In this document: positions 8,948 through 16,996 of the stretch, piece after piece
How the letters are laid out: every line of letters begins with the position of its first letter
How positions within the stretch are numbered: position 1 is the stretch's first letter
Assembly (NCBI GenBank): GCA_964600075.1
Contig: CAZRIE010000046.1
Span: 1-31,273, forward strand
DNA from: CAZRIE01 sp964600075
GTDB lineage: Bacteria; Bacteroidota; Bacteroidia; Flavobacteriales; Flavobacteriaceae
Reading direction: 5' to 3'
DNA: 31,273 nucleotides
Notes under the pieces: model-generated
What the model was told of the DNA's origin: nothing
Databases searched by the model: none
The model's input: the letters and a program-made list of their open reading frames with translations, nothing else
Translations under genes and position numbers: made by a program

Positions 8948-9022
8948 TATTAACAGTTCGAGATCTTTGATTAAGCTCGGGGTAAACTCCGTTGACAGCC
9001 TCGAAGTGACAGCCTAACTTGA

Positions 9023-9376
9023 CTATACGTTTACAACGACATAGGTCCTTCCCTTTTTCTTGTACCAAACACCCTTGTATTTATATGCTTTTCTTCCATT
9101 GCCAAGTTTTACAACTTTATTTCCTTGAGGTAAGTGTCGTACTTGAACTCCAGCAGGAGCGGCGCAAACCACGGATTTTTTTCCTTTAGGTTTGTGCCAA
9201 ACACCATCCGCGAAATGAAAGTTAATTCGGTTGTGAACGATAATTTTTGGTTTATGAAACTTGGTAACTATAGTGCCATGTTTGGGGTGTGCTTTCGCGA
9301 CTTTTCGTTGCGCAGTGGCAAAATTCAAGCTTCCAAAAATCATGAATAAGGCCAAAACAATTTTTAAATTTCCCAT
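9023..9376 (-). CDS. Small secreted DUF6515-like protein
   Basis: A 117-residue, very basic protein with a signal peptide (about residues 1-22, ending FATAQ). The mature part contains two related blocks, FADGVWHKPKG...VV (about 55-70) and YKGVWYKKKG...VVV (about 100-115), separated by a PAGVQVRHLPQG loop. This layout resembles the DUF6515 family as I remember it, in which paired aromatic/Gly blocks flank a P-x-G-x-x-V-x-x-L-P turn. I took the ATG at 9376 because it begins directly with the signal peptide; the frame runs open to 9421. It is separated from the sigma-factor operon by a terminator, so it is probably transcribed alone. Function is unknown, presumably in the periplasm or outer envelope. 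Confidence 0.72.
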   Translation of the reverse strand: MGNLKIVLALFMIFGSLNFATAQRKVAKAHPKHGTIVTKFHKPKIIVHNRINFHFADGVWHKPKGKKSVVCAAPAGVQVRHLPQGNKVVKLGNGRKAYKYKGVWYKKKGRTYVVVNV

Positions 9377-9434
9377 CTTTTTATTATTTAGGGAGCAGAC
9401 CTCTTTGACTATAAATCTCATGGAGGGTTTATTG

Positions 9435-9457
9435 AAAAAAGAGGCTTAAAGGCCCCT
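9435..9457 (-). terminator. Rho-independent terminator of the ECF sigma operon
   Basis: Read on the minus strand, AGGGGC and GCCTCT form a 6-bp stem with one G-U pair around a CTTTAA loop, followed directly by a T run. It lies 26 nt past the stop codon of the Spy-like gene. Confidence 0.7.
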
Positions 9458-9482
9458 TCTTAAGTATTTTGTCGAATAACTA

Positions 9483-9935
9483 TTATCTGCGCCCTCCACC
9501 GTTTTTATTACGATATTGTTTTATAAGCTGACGTTTGAATTCTTCTTCGGAACGCAACAGCAGTAAGGTTTTTTTTGCGGAAATAACTTTGGTTATTTTT
9601 TGTATAAAGTTTTTATCGAGTTCTTCTTCCTCTTCTTCGAAACTAAGATATTGTCTTAGGAGGTCGTTCGCTTCTTTTTCGGTTAGACTTTCGGAATCCC
9701 TTATTTTACTGCGGATTTGGCTCCTTTCTCTTTTGCGTAGCGCCTCTCGATTTTCCTCATATTCATTATATATGGGCCAAAACACTTGTGCTTCTTTACT
9801 GCTAAGGTCTAATCGCTCCGTTATAAACGCGATTTTAAGCGACTTGATTCTATCATTGTCATACCTTTTCTGTGCATAAAACTGAGTCGATACCAAGAGT
9901 AACATGCTCAGCACAATTTTCTTTAGGTTATTCAT
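9483..9935 (-). CDS. Secreted Spy-like helical protein (sensor of ECF-type sigma factor)
   Basis: A 150-residue protein with a cleavable signal peptide (MNNLKKIVLSMLLLVSTQFYA, cut near residue 21). A highly charged all-helical region follows, containing LSSKEAQVFWPIYNEYEE and a run of five glutamates near residue 110. The pattern resembles the Spy/CpxP fold and the flavobacterial proteins annotated as sensor of ECF-type sigma factor. It is the third gene of the sigma / anti-sigma / secreted protein operon. Its ATG at 9935 overlaps the end of the anti-sigma gene by 8 nt (ATGAATAA), implying translational coupling, and this is preferred over a TTG at 9944. A periplasmic sensing or chaperone role is inferred from context. 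A terminator follows. Confidence 0.78.
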   Translation of the reverse strand: MNNLKKIVLSMLLLVSTQFYAQKRYDNDRIKSLKIAFITERLDLSSKEAQVFWPIYNEYEENREALRKRERSQIRSKIRDSESLTEKEANDLLRQYLSFEEEEEELDKNFIQKITKVISAKKTLLLLRSEEEFKRQLIKQYRNKNGGGRR

Positions 9936-10440
9936 TGCCTTCAAGATTTAGTTCTTCAAAATCGTCTAGATTGTTGTTTAGATAATCAAGCATGTCTTCT
10001 TCATTAAACTGGGTTTTTAAAATGTCGCTAATTTCCAGCTCGTCAACAGGTAGCATTTCGGCAATTTCATATGTGCTCAACCCCAATTCAATGTCTTCAA
10101 AATAGGTTTCGATTTCAGTATGGGCAAGATCTTCAAAGCCAATTTCTTCCGATGACATAAAGTTTAACCATAATACCACTAAAGTTATTGCCGCAATCGA
10201 AGCTGTTGCATAATAATATTTTTTATAGGATGAAATAGAAATGACCTTGATCTCAGATGCCTCTAATTTTTGCCGGATATTCTTGTTCAAATTATCCAAA
10301 TACCCTTCAGGAATACCAAAGCCATCGTTCTCAGGTATGGTAGATTCTTTATGGGATAGCTTATCCAATAATTTTCCATCGAACTTCTCGAAGTAGCCCT
10401 CGGGTGTCTTAAACGGATTATTCTTATTGATTTTTTTCAT
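9928..10440 (-). CDS. Single-pass anti-sigma-factor-like membrane protein
   Basis: 170 residues with one transmembrane helix at about 76-94. The cytoplasmic N-terminal part has two copies of a short motif, PFKTPEGYFEKF (9-20) and GFGIPEGYLDNL (40-51), a F-x-x-PEGY pattern I associate with Bacteroidota proteins encoded next to ECF sigma factors. The C-terminal periplasmic part is very acidic, with several DE-rich stretches. There is no zinc-binding HxxxCxxC of the ZAS type, so assignment as anti-sigma rests on topology and position: 33 nt behind the sigma gene and overlapping the Spy-like gene. It would hold the sigma factor at the membrane until an envelope signal arrives. Confidence 0.75.
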   Translation of the reverse strand: MKKINKNNPFKTPEGYFEKFDGKLLDKLSHKESTIPENDGFGIPEGYLDNLNKNIRQKLEASEIKVISISSYKKYYYATASIAAITLVVLWLNFMSSEEIGFEDLAHTEIETYFEDIELGLSTYEIAEMLPVDELEISDILKTQFNEEDMLDYLNNNLDDFEELNLEGNE

Positions 10441-10473
10441 CTCTTTACTTTGACTTTCAAACGGTTAAAAGGT

Positions 10474-11016
10474 TTAATCCTCCTTTAAAAAAGCTTCTAT
10501 TTTTTTTACGGCCAAATGGTACGATGCTTTTAGGCCACCGACCGAGGTTTCCAGAATTTCGGAGATTTCTTCATACTTCAACTCTTCAAAATACTTCATA
10601 TTGAAGACCAGCTTCTGTTTTTTCGGAAGGGTAGCAATAGCCTTTTGCAATTTCAACTGTATTTTATCTCCTTCAAAATATACGTCCGCTTGTAAATTGT
10701 CGAGAACTCTATCTTGCAATTCCTTGTCGCTGATACCCAACCGTTTCGATTTGCCTTTTAAAAAAGTAAGGGCTTCATTGGTAGCGATGCGGTACATCCA
10801 CGAATACAATTTGCTATCGCCTTTGAACCCCTCGATATTTTTATAAACCTTAATAAAGGTGTTCTGAAGTACATCATCGGTATCATCATGGTTCAACACA
10901 ATTCTACGGATATGCCAATATAGGCGCTCTTTATGGGTGTCTACCAATACCTCGAATGCGCTTGCCTGGCTGTCGGGTTGTTTCAATTGATCTACTAAGG
11001 TTGCCTCTGCAATCAA
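10474..11016 (-). CDS. ECF-type RNA polymerase sigma-70 factor
   Basis: A 180-residue extracytoplasmic-function sigma factor. Region 2 spans about 20-90, with DDVLQNTFIKVYKNIEGF and the -10-binding segment SKLYSWMYRIATNEAL. Region 4 spans about 128-176, with LPKKQKLVFNMKYFEEL and the helix-turn-helix YEEISEILETSVGGLKASYH. The start appears to be the TTG at 11016 (MIAEATLVDQL): no ATG exists upstream in frame and the next internal Met is inside region 2. It heads an operon with the anti-sigma-like and Spy-like genes. The regulated promoters are unknown. A near -7 box (TAACTTTA, minus strand, 11049-11056) precedes it with one mismatch. The 11017-11146 gap separates it from the ABC transporter gene. 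Confidence 0.92.
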   Translation of the reverse strand: MIAEATLVDQLKQPDSQASAFEVLVDTHKERLYWHIRRIVLNHDDTDDVLQNTFIKVYKNIEGFKGDSKLYSWMYRIATNEALTFLKGKSKRLGISDKELQDRVLDNLQADVYFEGDKIQLKLQKAIATLPKKQKLVFNMKYFEELKYEEISEILETSVGGLKASYHLAVKKIEAFLKED

Positions 11017-11146
11017 TATATTCGGACTTAAGTTCGCTAGTTGGACTCTAAAGTTAATAAAAGGTTTAATGTGCGGTAAAAATACGGTCTAGGCGACCGC
11101 CCGACTATGCTGAGTAATATTTTATTTGAAATATGAGCAATTGCGC

Positions 11147-12967
11147 TTAGAGCGTCTGCATCTCCACTAACTTTTTGTAAACCCCATTTTTGGCCAGCAA
11201 TTCTGCATGAGAACCTTGTTCTGTGATTTCCCCTTTTTGAAGTACGACAATCGTGTTTGCATTTTGAATAGTAGAAAGCCGATGCGCAATAACGATAGAA
11301 GTGCGATTACGCATCATTTTTTCAAGGGCATCTTGAACCAAACGCTCACTTTCGGAATCAAGGGCAGAAGTGGCCTCGTCAAGTATCATAATTGGGGGAT
11401 TCTTCAAAACTGCTCTGGCAATCGATAAACGTTGTTTTTGTCCCCCACTTAATTTATTGCCACTATCACCGATATTGGTATGGTAGCCTTCGGGAAGCCC
11501 GACGATAAATTCATGGGCATTAGCGATCTTGGCCGCTGCGATAATTTCTTCTTCGGTCGCATTTTCTTTGCCAAGAGAAATATTCTTGGCAACGGAATCG
11601 TTGAATAAAATAGAATCTTGAGTTACGAGCCCTATGAGATTGCGCAGTGATTTTTTGGTAATGTCCTTGATATCGATACCATCTATTTTAATCTCACCTT
11701 CGTTTACATCGTAGAAGCGTGTTACAAGATTGGCGATGGTACTTTTTCCGCTTCCGGATTGACCTACTAAAGCGACAGTCTCACCTTTTGGAACGGTCAA
11801 ATCGAATTTTTTTAGTACGAAATCATCTTCATATTTAAAAGAGATATTTTGGATTGCGATTTCTTGGTCAAAAGTCATTTTTTCCAGAGCATTCTCTTTA
11901 TCATAAATCGGGTTTTCGGTCTCGAGAACTTCCAATACTCGTTCAGCGGCGGCATTTCCTTTTTTGACCCCGTAAGATGCTTTACTTATTGCTTTGGCAG
12001 GTGTCAAGATATTATAGGCAAGCCCCATATAAGCGATGAACGAAGATGCGTCTAGGGTTTTGTCAACTAACACCATCTTTCCTCCGAACCATAATAAAAC
12101 GCCTATGACCAAAATACCTAAAAATTCACCCGTAGGGGATGCTAGGTTTTGTCTATTCAAGAGGGAGTTCGAGAAATGGAAAAATCGTTTGGTAGAATTG
12201 GAAAACAAACGATAGAACCTCGATTCTGAATTGAAGGCCTTGATTACACGTAAACCACCCAACGTCTCTTCAACAATCGATAAAAATTCTCCCTGCTCTT
12301 TTTGAACCCTGTCAGATTTTTTCTTTAATGATTTTCCGATTCGAGAAATAATAGCACCAGCAATCGGAATGAAAATAAACACGAACAAGGTAAGTTTGGT
12401 ACTGATACCGAACATTATGATTATCGTAAACAAAATGGTCAATGGTTCACGTACGATAAGCTCAAGAACAGAGAGAAAGGAATGCTGAATTTCTAGCACA
12501 TCTGAAGTGATACGCGCAATAACGTCGCCTTTTCTTTTTTCGGAATAGTACGATATAGGAAGATCAACTATCTTTTGATATAATTTGTTGCGAATGTCTT
12601 TTAAAACCCCATTTCTTAAAAAGGTAATAAAATACATGGCTAGGTAGTTGAAAAAGTTTTTCAACAGAAAGAGAATCAAAACTAGGCTTATGACCAAAAC
12701 AAGCCCCTTCATTTCATCGTCTCCAGAATATACGGTGATTCTGAAATTTATATATGCCTGAAGATAATCCTTTAATTCACCAAAACCGGCATATACAGGA
12801 GCAGTTATAACCCTGTTTTCAGGCTTAAAAAGCACATCGAGCATCGGAATCAGGGCGGCAAAAGAGAGTGCGCTGAACAATGCGTAAAGTATATTGAAGA
12901 AAATGTTCAGGTATCCGTATTTGCTGTACGGTCTAGCAAATTGGAGGATTTTCTTAAAATACTCCAT
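11147..12967 (-). CDS. MsbA-like ABC exporter (fused TM and ATPase)
   Basis: A 606-residue half-transporter. Six transmembrane helices fill the first roughly 330 residues (for example 20-45, 88-114, 176-205, 280-300). The nucleotide-binding domain has Walker A GQSGSGKST at 402-410, signature LSGGQ at 506-510, Walker B IMILDEAT at 526-533 and the switch His at about 562. The coupling segment YYSEKRKGDVIARIT is typical of lipid/multidrug exporters of the MsbA type. It would work as a homodimer flipping a lipid or other amphipathic substrate. Its ATG overlaps the stop codon of the phosphohexomutase gene by one base (TAATG), so the two are translationally coupled. True MsbA function is not proven, since Bacteroidota carry several paralogues. 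Confidence 0.9.
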   Translation of the reverse strand: MEYFKKILQFARPYSKYGYLNIFFNILYALFSALSFAALIPMLDVLFKPENRVITAPVYAGFGELKDYLQAYINFRITVYSGDDEMKGLVLVISLVLILFLLKNFFNYLAMYFITFLRNGVLKDIRNKLYQKIVDLPISYYSEKRKGDVIARITSDVLEIQHSFLSVLELIVREPLTILFTIIIMFGISTKLTLFVFIFIPIAGAIISRIGKSLKKKSDRVQKEQGEFLSIVEETLGGLRVIKAFNSESRFYRLFSNSTKRFFHFSNSLLNRQNLASPTGEFLGILVIGVLLWFGGKMVLVDKTLDASSFIAYMGLAYNILTPAKAISKASYGVKKGNAAAERVLEVLETENPIYDKENALEKMTFDQEIAIQNISFKYEDDFVLKKFDLTVPKGETVALVGQSGSGKSTIANLVTRFYDVNEGEIKIDGIDIKDITKKSLRNLIGLVTQDSILFNDSVAKNISLGKENATEEEIIAAAKIANAHEFIVGLPEGYHTNIGDSGNKLSGGQKQRLSIARAVLKNPPIMILDEATSALDSESERLVQDALEKMMRNRTSIVIAHRLSTIQNANTIVVLQKGEITEQGSHAELLAKNGVYKKLVEMQTL

Positions 12968-14676
12968 TAACCCACATTGAGTTCTCCCAAAATCTTTTGG
13001 ATTTTAGCATCGAGTTCTGCAGCTACTTTTTTAAAGTTTTCGGCTTTATCGAGCTTAGCGTTCGTACTGATGTAGAACTTTACTTTAGGCTCGGTACCAC
13101 TTGGGCGTGCTGCGATGCGCGTGCCATCTTCGGTTTCATATATTAAAACGTTCGACTTAGGAATATCGATGGCCTTTTCTTCACCGGTCAAAACATTTTT
13201 GGCGATAGCTGTATTATAATCTTCTATCCATTTAACCTTGGAGCCTGCTACTGAGGAAACAGGATTTTCCTTAAAATCTTTTAGCATTAGTTTGATTTCT
13301 TCTGCACCGGACATTCCTTTTTTGGTAATTGATACCAAATACTCCTTGTAGAAACCGTAATCGACATAGCAATCGATAAGGTCTTTGTAAAATGAGCTTC
13401 CGTTCGCTTTGGCTTGAGCAGCAATTTCGCAAGCAAGTAGGGTAGAGGTCACCGCATCTTTATCGCGAACGAAGTCACCGACCATATAGCCGAAACTTTC
13501 CTCACCACCACCGAGAAATTTCGAATCAGGAAAATCTTTAATCATCTTACCGATCCATTTGAAGCCGGTCAAGGCAGTCTTGAATTCAACTCCGTATGCT
13601 TTCGCCATAGCTTCCATCATAGGAGTCGAAACGATAGTGGTCGCAACAAATTCATTGCCTTGAAATCCTTTTTGTTTTTGTTTTTCCAAGAGAAATTTGG
13701 TCATCAAAATCATGGCTTGGTTGCCATTTACGATTTCCATTTCTCCATCGAGATTACGAACGGCGATACCCAATCGGTCGCTATCAGGGTCGGTGCCTAC
13801 AACCATATCGGCCCCAATTTCCTCTGCTTTTTTCACGGCCATTGATAAGGCTTCCGGTTCTTCCGGGTTAGGCGATTTTACCGTAGGAAAGTTTCCGTCC
13901 GGTACTGCCTGTTCTTCAATGATAGTGACATTTTTATATCCGGCCCGTTTCAAAACTTCGGGTATAGCAGTTATCGATGTACCATGAAGCGATGTAAAAA
14001 CGATCTCGAAATCATCTTTTCCTTCCGCATTAAAATTTCCGTTCGACACAGATGCTTCGAAAAAAGCTTCGTCGACTTCGGTATCAATGGAATGAATCAG
14101 ACTTTCATCCGCTTTAAAATTGATATCCTCGAAAGAAAGTGAGTTAATTTCCGATATAATCTCACCATCCTGTGGTGGCACAATCTGTCCGCCGTCTGTC
14201 CAATACACCTTATAACCATTATATTCTGGAGGGTTATGAGATGCTGTCAAAACGATTCCTGCATGACATTTTAAATGTCTTACGGCAAAAGAAAGCTCAG
14301 GGGTAGTGCGTAAGCTAGAAAATAGGTATACTTTAATACCATTTGCGGAAAATACTTCGGCTACAGTTTTGGCCAGGGTATCGCTATTGTGTCGACAGTC
14401 GAATGCTATAACAACCTTGACATCCTTATTGCCGTACGCCTTTATCAGATAATTGCTTAGCCCTTGGGTACTTTTGCCCAATGTATATTTGTTGATACGA
14501 TTTGTTCCAACGCCCATAACACCGCGCATGCCACCTGTTCCGAACTCCATGTTCTTATAGAACCTGTCTTTGAGTTCGTCGATATCATTTTCCATTAGTC
14601 GCTGTACCTCATTCTTTACTTCTGGATCAAAAAAGTCGGTCAACCAGCTTTTAGCGGTATTTAAAATGGCATCCAT
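12967..14676 (-). CDS. Phosphoglucomutase/phosphomannomutase family protein
   Basis: An alpha-D-phosphohexomutase of 569 residues that interconverts hexose 1- and 6-phosphates, feeding nucleotide-sugar synthesis. The motifs are complete: the active-site phosphoserine loop TASHNPPEYNGYK at 144-156 (Ser146), the Mg-binding DPDSDR at 296-301, the sugar-specificity loop GGGEESFGY at 389-397 and the C-terminal phosphate loop RPSGTEPKVKFY near 525-540. GEES and the length place it in the PGM2/PgcA-like branch, closer to phosphoglucomutase than to GlmM. The start MDAILNTAKSWL is usual for this family. It lies in a minus-strand run with a glycosyltransferase upstream and an ABC exporter downstream, fitting glycan precursor supply. 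Confidence 0.93.
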   Translation of the reverse strand: MDAILNTAKSWLTDFFDPEVKNEVQRLMENDIDELKDRFYKNMEFGTGGMRGVMGVGTNRINKYTLGKSTQGLSNYLIKAYGNKDVKVVIAFDCRHNSDTLAKTVAEVFSANGIKVYLFSSLRTTPELSFAVRHLKCHAGIVLTASHNPPEYNGYKVYWTDGGQIVPPQDGEIISEINSLSFEDINFKADESLIHSIDTEVDEAFFEASVSNGNFNAEGKDDFEIVFTSLHGTSITAIPEVLKRAGYKNVTIIEEQAVPDGNFPTVKSPNPEEPEALSMAVKKAEEIGADMVVGTDPDSDRLGIAVRNLDGEMEIVNGNQAMILMTKFLLEKQKQKGFQGNEFVATTIVSTPMMEAMAKAYGVEFKTALTGFKWIGKMIKDFPDSKFLGGGEESFGYMVGDFVRDKDAVTSTLLACEIAAQAKANGSSFYKDLIDCYVDYGFYKEYLVSITKKGMSGAEEIKLMLKDFKENPVSSVAGSKVKWIEDYNTAIAKNVLTGEEKAIDIPKSNVLIYETEDGTRIAARPSGTEPKVKFYISTNAKLDKAENFKKVAAELDAKIQKILGELNVG

Positions 14677-14744
14677 ATGGTGTGAATTAAATAGTGTGTA
14701 AGTTAAAATTAGATTAGAAAGTCAATTTACGAAGAATATTGGTT

Positions 14745-15701
14745 TTACTTAGACTCTAGATTGATTTCTTCGGAAACGGTATAACGAGCTTCATTTTTTC
14801 GAGAGCGGATTAAGATTTCCCCTAAAAACCCTGCTAAAAATAATTGGGTTCCGATTACCATAGCGGTGAGGGCGATGAAAAACTGGGGTCTATCGGTAAT
14901 CAAACGCCCAGAGGTATTGATGAATAATTTATCAATACCCAAATAGATGGCAAAACCAAAACCGATAATAAACATGAGCACACCTAGGGCACCGAAAAGA
15001 TGCATGGGCTGTCGCCCAAATTTGGATACAAACCAAATGGTAAGTAAATCTAGAAACCCATTGATAAAACGTTCCATGCCGAATTTTGTTTTTCCATATT
15101 TACGGGCCTGATGCTGCACTATTTTCTCACCAATATTGGCAAAGCCAGCATTTTTAGCCAAAACGGGAATATACCGATGCATTTCGCCCGAGACTTCGAT
15201 GTTTTTAATCACTTGTCGGTCAAAAGCTTTTAAGCCGCAATTGAAGTCGTGCAATTTTACTCCCGATGTTTTTCTTGCTGCCCAGTTGAATAGCTTCGAA
15301 GGCATATTTTTAGAAAGCACCGAATCGTACCTTTTTTTCTTCCAGCCCGATACGAGGTCGAATTTATCTTCTTTAATCAATCGGTATAATTCAGGTATTT
15401 CTTCGGGATTATCTTGCAAATCGGCATCCATGGTAATCGCTACTTCTCCTTTGGCGGCTTTAAAGCCAGCATGAAGGGCTTGCGATTTTCCAAAGTTTTT
15501 GGGAAATCGGATACCTTTTACATTTTGGTTTTCTTCAGAAAGGTGAGTAATCAATTGCCAAGAAGCATCGGTGCTGCCGTCATCGATAAAAAGAATTTCG
15601 TAAGAGAATTGATTGGATAGCATTACGTCTACTATCCAATCATATAGTTCTTTTAGAGATTCCTCCTCATTGAGAAGGGGTATTATTATGGACAGATCCA
15701 T
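14745..15701 (-). CDS. Family 2 glycosyltransferase, DPM1-like with two C-terminal TM helices
   Basis: 318 residues. The GT-A fold shows IIIPLLNEEES at the N-terminus, DDGSTD at 40-45 and the metal-binding DADLQD at 92-97. A region with RKYGKTKFG near 200-208 is typical of polyprenyl-phosphate glycosyltransferases. Two hydrophobic helices at about 234-255 and 274-297 anchor it in the inner membrane. The family (DPM1/GtrB/ArnC-like) moves a sugar from a nucleotide donor to undecaprenyl or dolichyl phosphate on the cytoplasmic face. The sugar is unknown. It lies 42 nt after the DUF4199 gene and 68 nt before the phosphohexomutase gene, which suggests one transcript for lipid-linked sugar production. 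Confidence 0.9.
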   Translation of the reverse strand: MDLSIIIPLLNEEESLKELYDWIVDVMLSNQFSYEILFIDDGSTDASWQLITHLSEENQNVKGIRFPKNFGKSQALHAGFKAAKGEVAITMDADLQDNPEEIPELYRLIKEDKFDLVSGWKKKRYDSVLSKNMPSKLFNWAARKTSGVKLHDFNCGLKAFDRQVIKNIEVSGEMHRYIPVLAKNAGFANIGEKIVQHQARKYGKTKFGMERFINGFLDLLTIWFVSKFGRQPMHLFGALGVLMFIIGFGFAIYLGIDKLFINTSGRLITDRPQFFIALTAMVIGTQLFLAGFLGEILIRSRKNEARYTVSEEINLESK

Positions 15702-15743
15702 GCAGTCTTTCTATAAATCTGAGCCAAAAATACGATTTTGGAA

Positions 15744-16265
15744 TCAATACGCCGGTTTTTGTTTTTTTAAGATTAAGCCAGTAATAAGACCTACAATCAG
15801 GCCGATAATAATATTCATTATTAAGATTATAGGATACGTTACCCACGCGAAATTTTTTTGCATTTCAATACCTTGGTCAATCTGTTCTTCCGTTAGTTTC
15901 GGATTATCTTCTAACGCCTGTTGTTTTGCAATCTCGTACGTATTGGCCATAAAATCGGGCTCTACCAAATTGGAGAAAACGAAAAAATAGATGAGTCCGA
16001 GTATTCCTGCTATAAGGGCAATTCCAGCACCGACCTTTAGTGCCTGAGAAATATTCAGAAAGCCAAGATTTGCTTTTCTGAATTGAATAATACCTAATAC
16101 AATACCCGCAGCGAGTATCGCAATTTGAGTGCCCTGTACAAACACACCTCGCTCATATTGCATGTCTAATGTAAATAGCATAATGCCAAATACGATGCCC
16201 ACACCACCAACAAGCAGACCGTAATTCAACGCAAACTTCCCAGTTTTTGGCTCATTTTCTTCCAT
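15744..16265 (-). CDS. DUF4199 family membrane protein
   Basis: A 173-residue integral membrane protein with four predicted helices (about 13-33, 42-61, 76-99 and 141-166). Between helices 3 and 4 is a hydrophilic loop holding the charged NPKLTEEQIDQG segment. This topology, with FVFSNLVEPDF leading into the loop, matches the Bacteroidota family DUF4199 as I know it. No catalytic residues can be named. It is first in the minus-strand run before the glycosyltransferase; that neighbourhood recurs in Flavobacteriia in my recollection, so a role in envelope glycan or lipid handling is inferred only. It diverges from rpmE2. A weak -7 box (one mismatch) lies 9 nt upstream of the ATG. Confidence 0.82.
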   Translation of the reverse strand: MEENEPKTGKFALNYGLLVGGVGIVFGIMLFTLDMQYERGVFVQGTQIAILAAGIVLGIIQFRKANLGFLNISQALKVGAGIALIAGILGLIYFFVFSNLVEPDFMANTYEIAKQQALEDNPKLTEEQIDQGIEMQKNFAWVTYPIILIMNIIIGLIVGLITGLILKKQKPAY

Positions 16266-16368
16266 CTGATAAATAAATTTAGATTCTTAATTAAGGTTAG
16301 TTGTGTTTTACCCAACTTTGTTACGTTTAAAAATACAATTTTTTTCGGTCTCTTTTTTGGTATATACA

Positions 16369-16398
16369 TTGTAGGTTACGGAAAAATACTTAAATTTG
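16369..16398 (+). promoter_or_regulatory. Consensus Bacteroidota promoter for rpmE2
   Basis: TTG at 16369-16371, then exactly 19 bp, then TAAATTTG at 16391-16398: a full match to the -33/-7 pattern TTG-N19-TAnnTTTG. Transcription would start near 16405, leaving a leader of about 44 nt before the ATG at 16449. Confidence 0.75.
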
Positions 16399-16448
16399 CA
16401 GCCTTAAAATGAGTGCCTGTCGGAATGGGTGCGTTAAATTTTAGCTTA

Positions 16449-16778
16449 ATGAAAAAAGATATACATCCTGAAAATTATAGATTGGTAGCGTTCAAAGATA
16501 TGTCGAATGACGAAGTGTTTTTGACCAAGTCTACTGCCAATACAAAAGAGACCTTAGAGGTTGAAGGCGTAGAGTACCCTTTGGTAAAATTGGAAATTTC
16601 TAGAACGTCACATCCCTTCTATACCGGTAAAGCTAAATTTTTGGATACTGCTGGTCGTATTGATAAGTTCAAGAGCAAGTACGACAAGTTCAAGAAAAAA
16701 CCTGTCGTGGTTGAAAAACCTGCTGAACAGGAAGAAGCTCCGAAAGCAGAGGCCAAAGCCAATAAAGAAGAGAAATAG
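16449..16778 (+). CDS. rpmE2: 50S ribosomal protein L31 type B
   Basis: A large-subunit ribosomal protein at the inter-subunit bridge. The start MKKDIHPENYR and the core SRTSHPFYTGK with TAGRIDKFKSKY are diagnostic of type B L31. There is no cysteine anywhere, so this is the zinc-independent form. At 109 residues it is about 25 longer than the usual 80-84; the extra C-terminal tail is low-complexity and rich in Lys, Glu and Ala, a feature I have seen in other Flavobacteriia. I chose the ATG at 16449; the frame extends to a GTG at 16413 with no family support and would leave almost no leader after the strong promoter. It is a single-gene transcript bounded by that promoter and a hairpin terminator. 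Confidence 0.95.
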   Translation: MKKDIHPENYRLVAFKDMSNDEVFLTKSTANTKETLEVEGVEYPLVKLEISRTSHPFYTGKAKFLDTAGRIDKFKSKYDKFKKKPVVVEKPAEQEEAPKAEAKANKEEK

Positions 16779-16802
16779 CATTATTTACAATATTATGATA
16801 AG

Positions 16803-16829
16803 GCCTTCGATAGTATCGAGGGCTTTTTT
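16803..16829 (+). terminator. Rho-independent terminator of rpmE2
   Basis: GCCTTCGA (16803-16810) and TCGAGGGC (16816-16823) form an 8-bp stem with one G-U pair around a TAGTA loop, followed by six T. Downstream DNA to 16960 shows no gene. Confidence 0.85.
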
Positions 16830-16971
16830 ATTGGTTATTGCGAGCTTACATGCCGAAGGAGGCGAGTGAAGTATAGCCATATTTGAAAATAAGCATCTAA
16901 TTTCTACGAGGTGCTCCCTTAGACTTAGCTCTGCGTTAGAACTAACAAAGATGTTTTGCTGAAAGTTTCTT

Positions 16972-16979
16972 TATTTTTG
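16972..16979 (+). promoter_or_regulatory. -7 element for the GlmU-like gene
   Basis: TATTTTTG fits TAnnTTTG exactly and ends 17 bp before the ATG at 16997. The nearest TTG (16956-16958) is only 13 bp upstream, so the -33 part is not convincing. Confidence 0.4.
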
Positions 16980-16996
16980 CGAAAAACTAACCATTT

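Noticed and set aside
8993..9015. Direct 9-bp repeat TGACAGCCT as a target-site duplication
   Set aside because: Only 5 bp separate the copies, so no element can lie between them; probably repeat debris.
15613..15990. Plus-strand frame of 125 codons across the glycosyltransferase/DUF4199 boundary
   Set aside because: Antisense to two well-supported genes, with no family resemblance.
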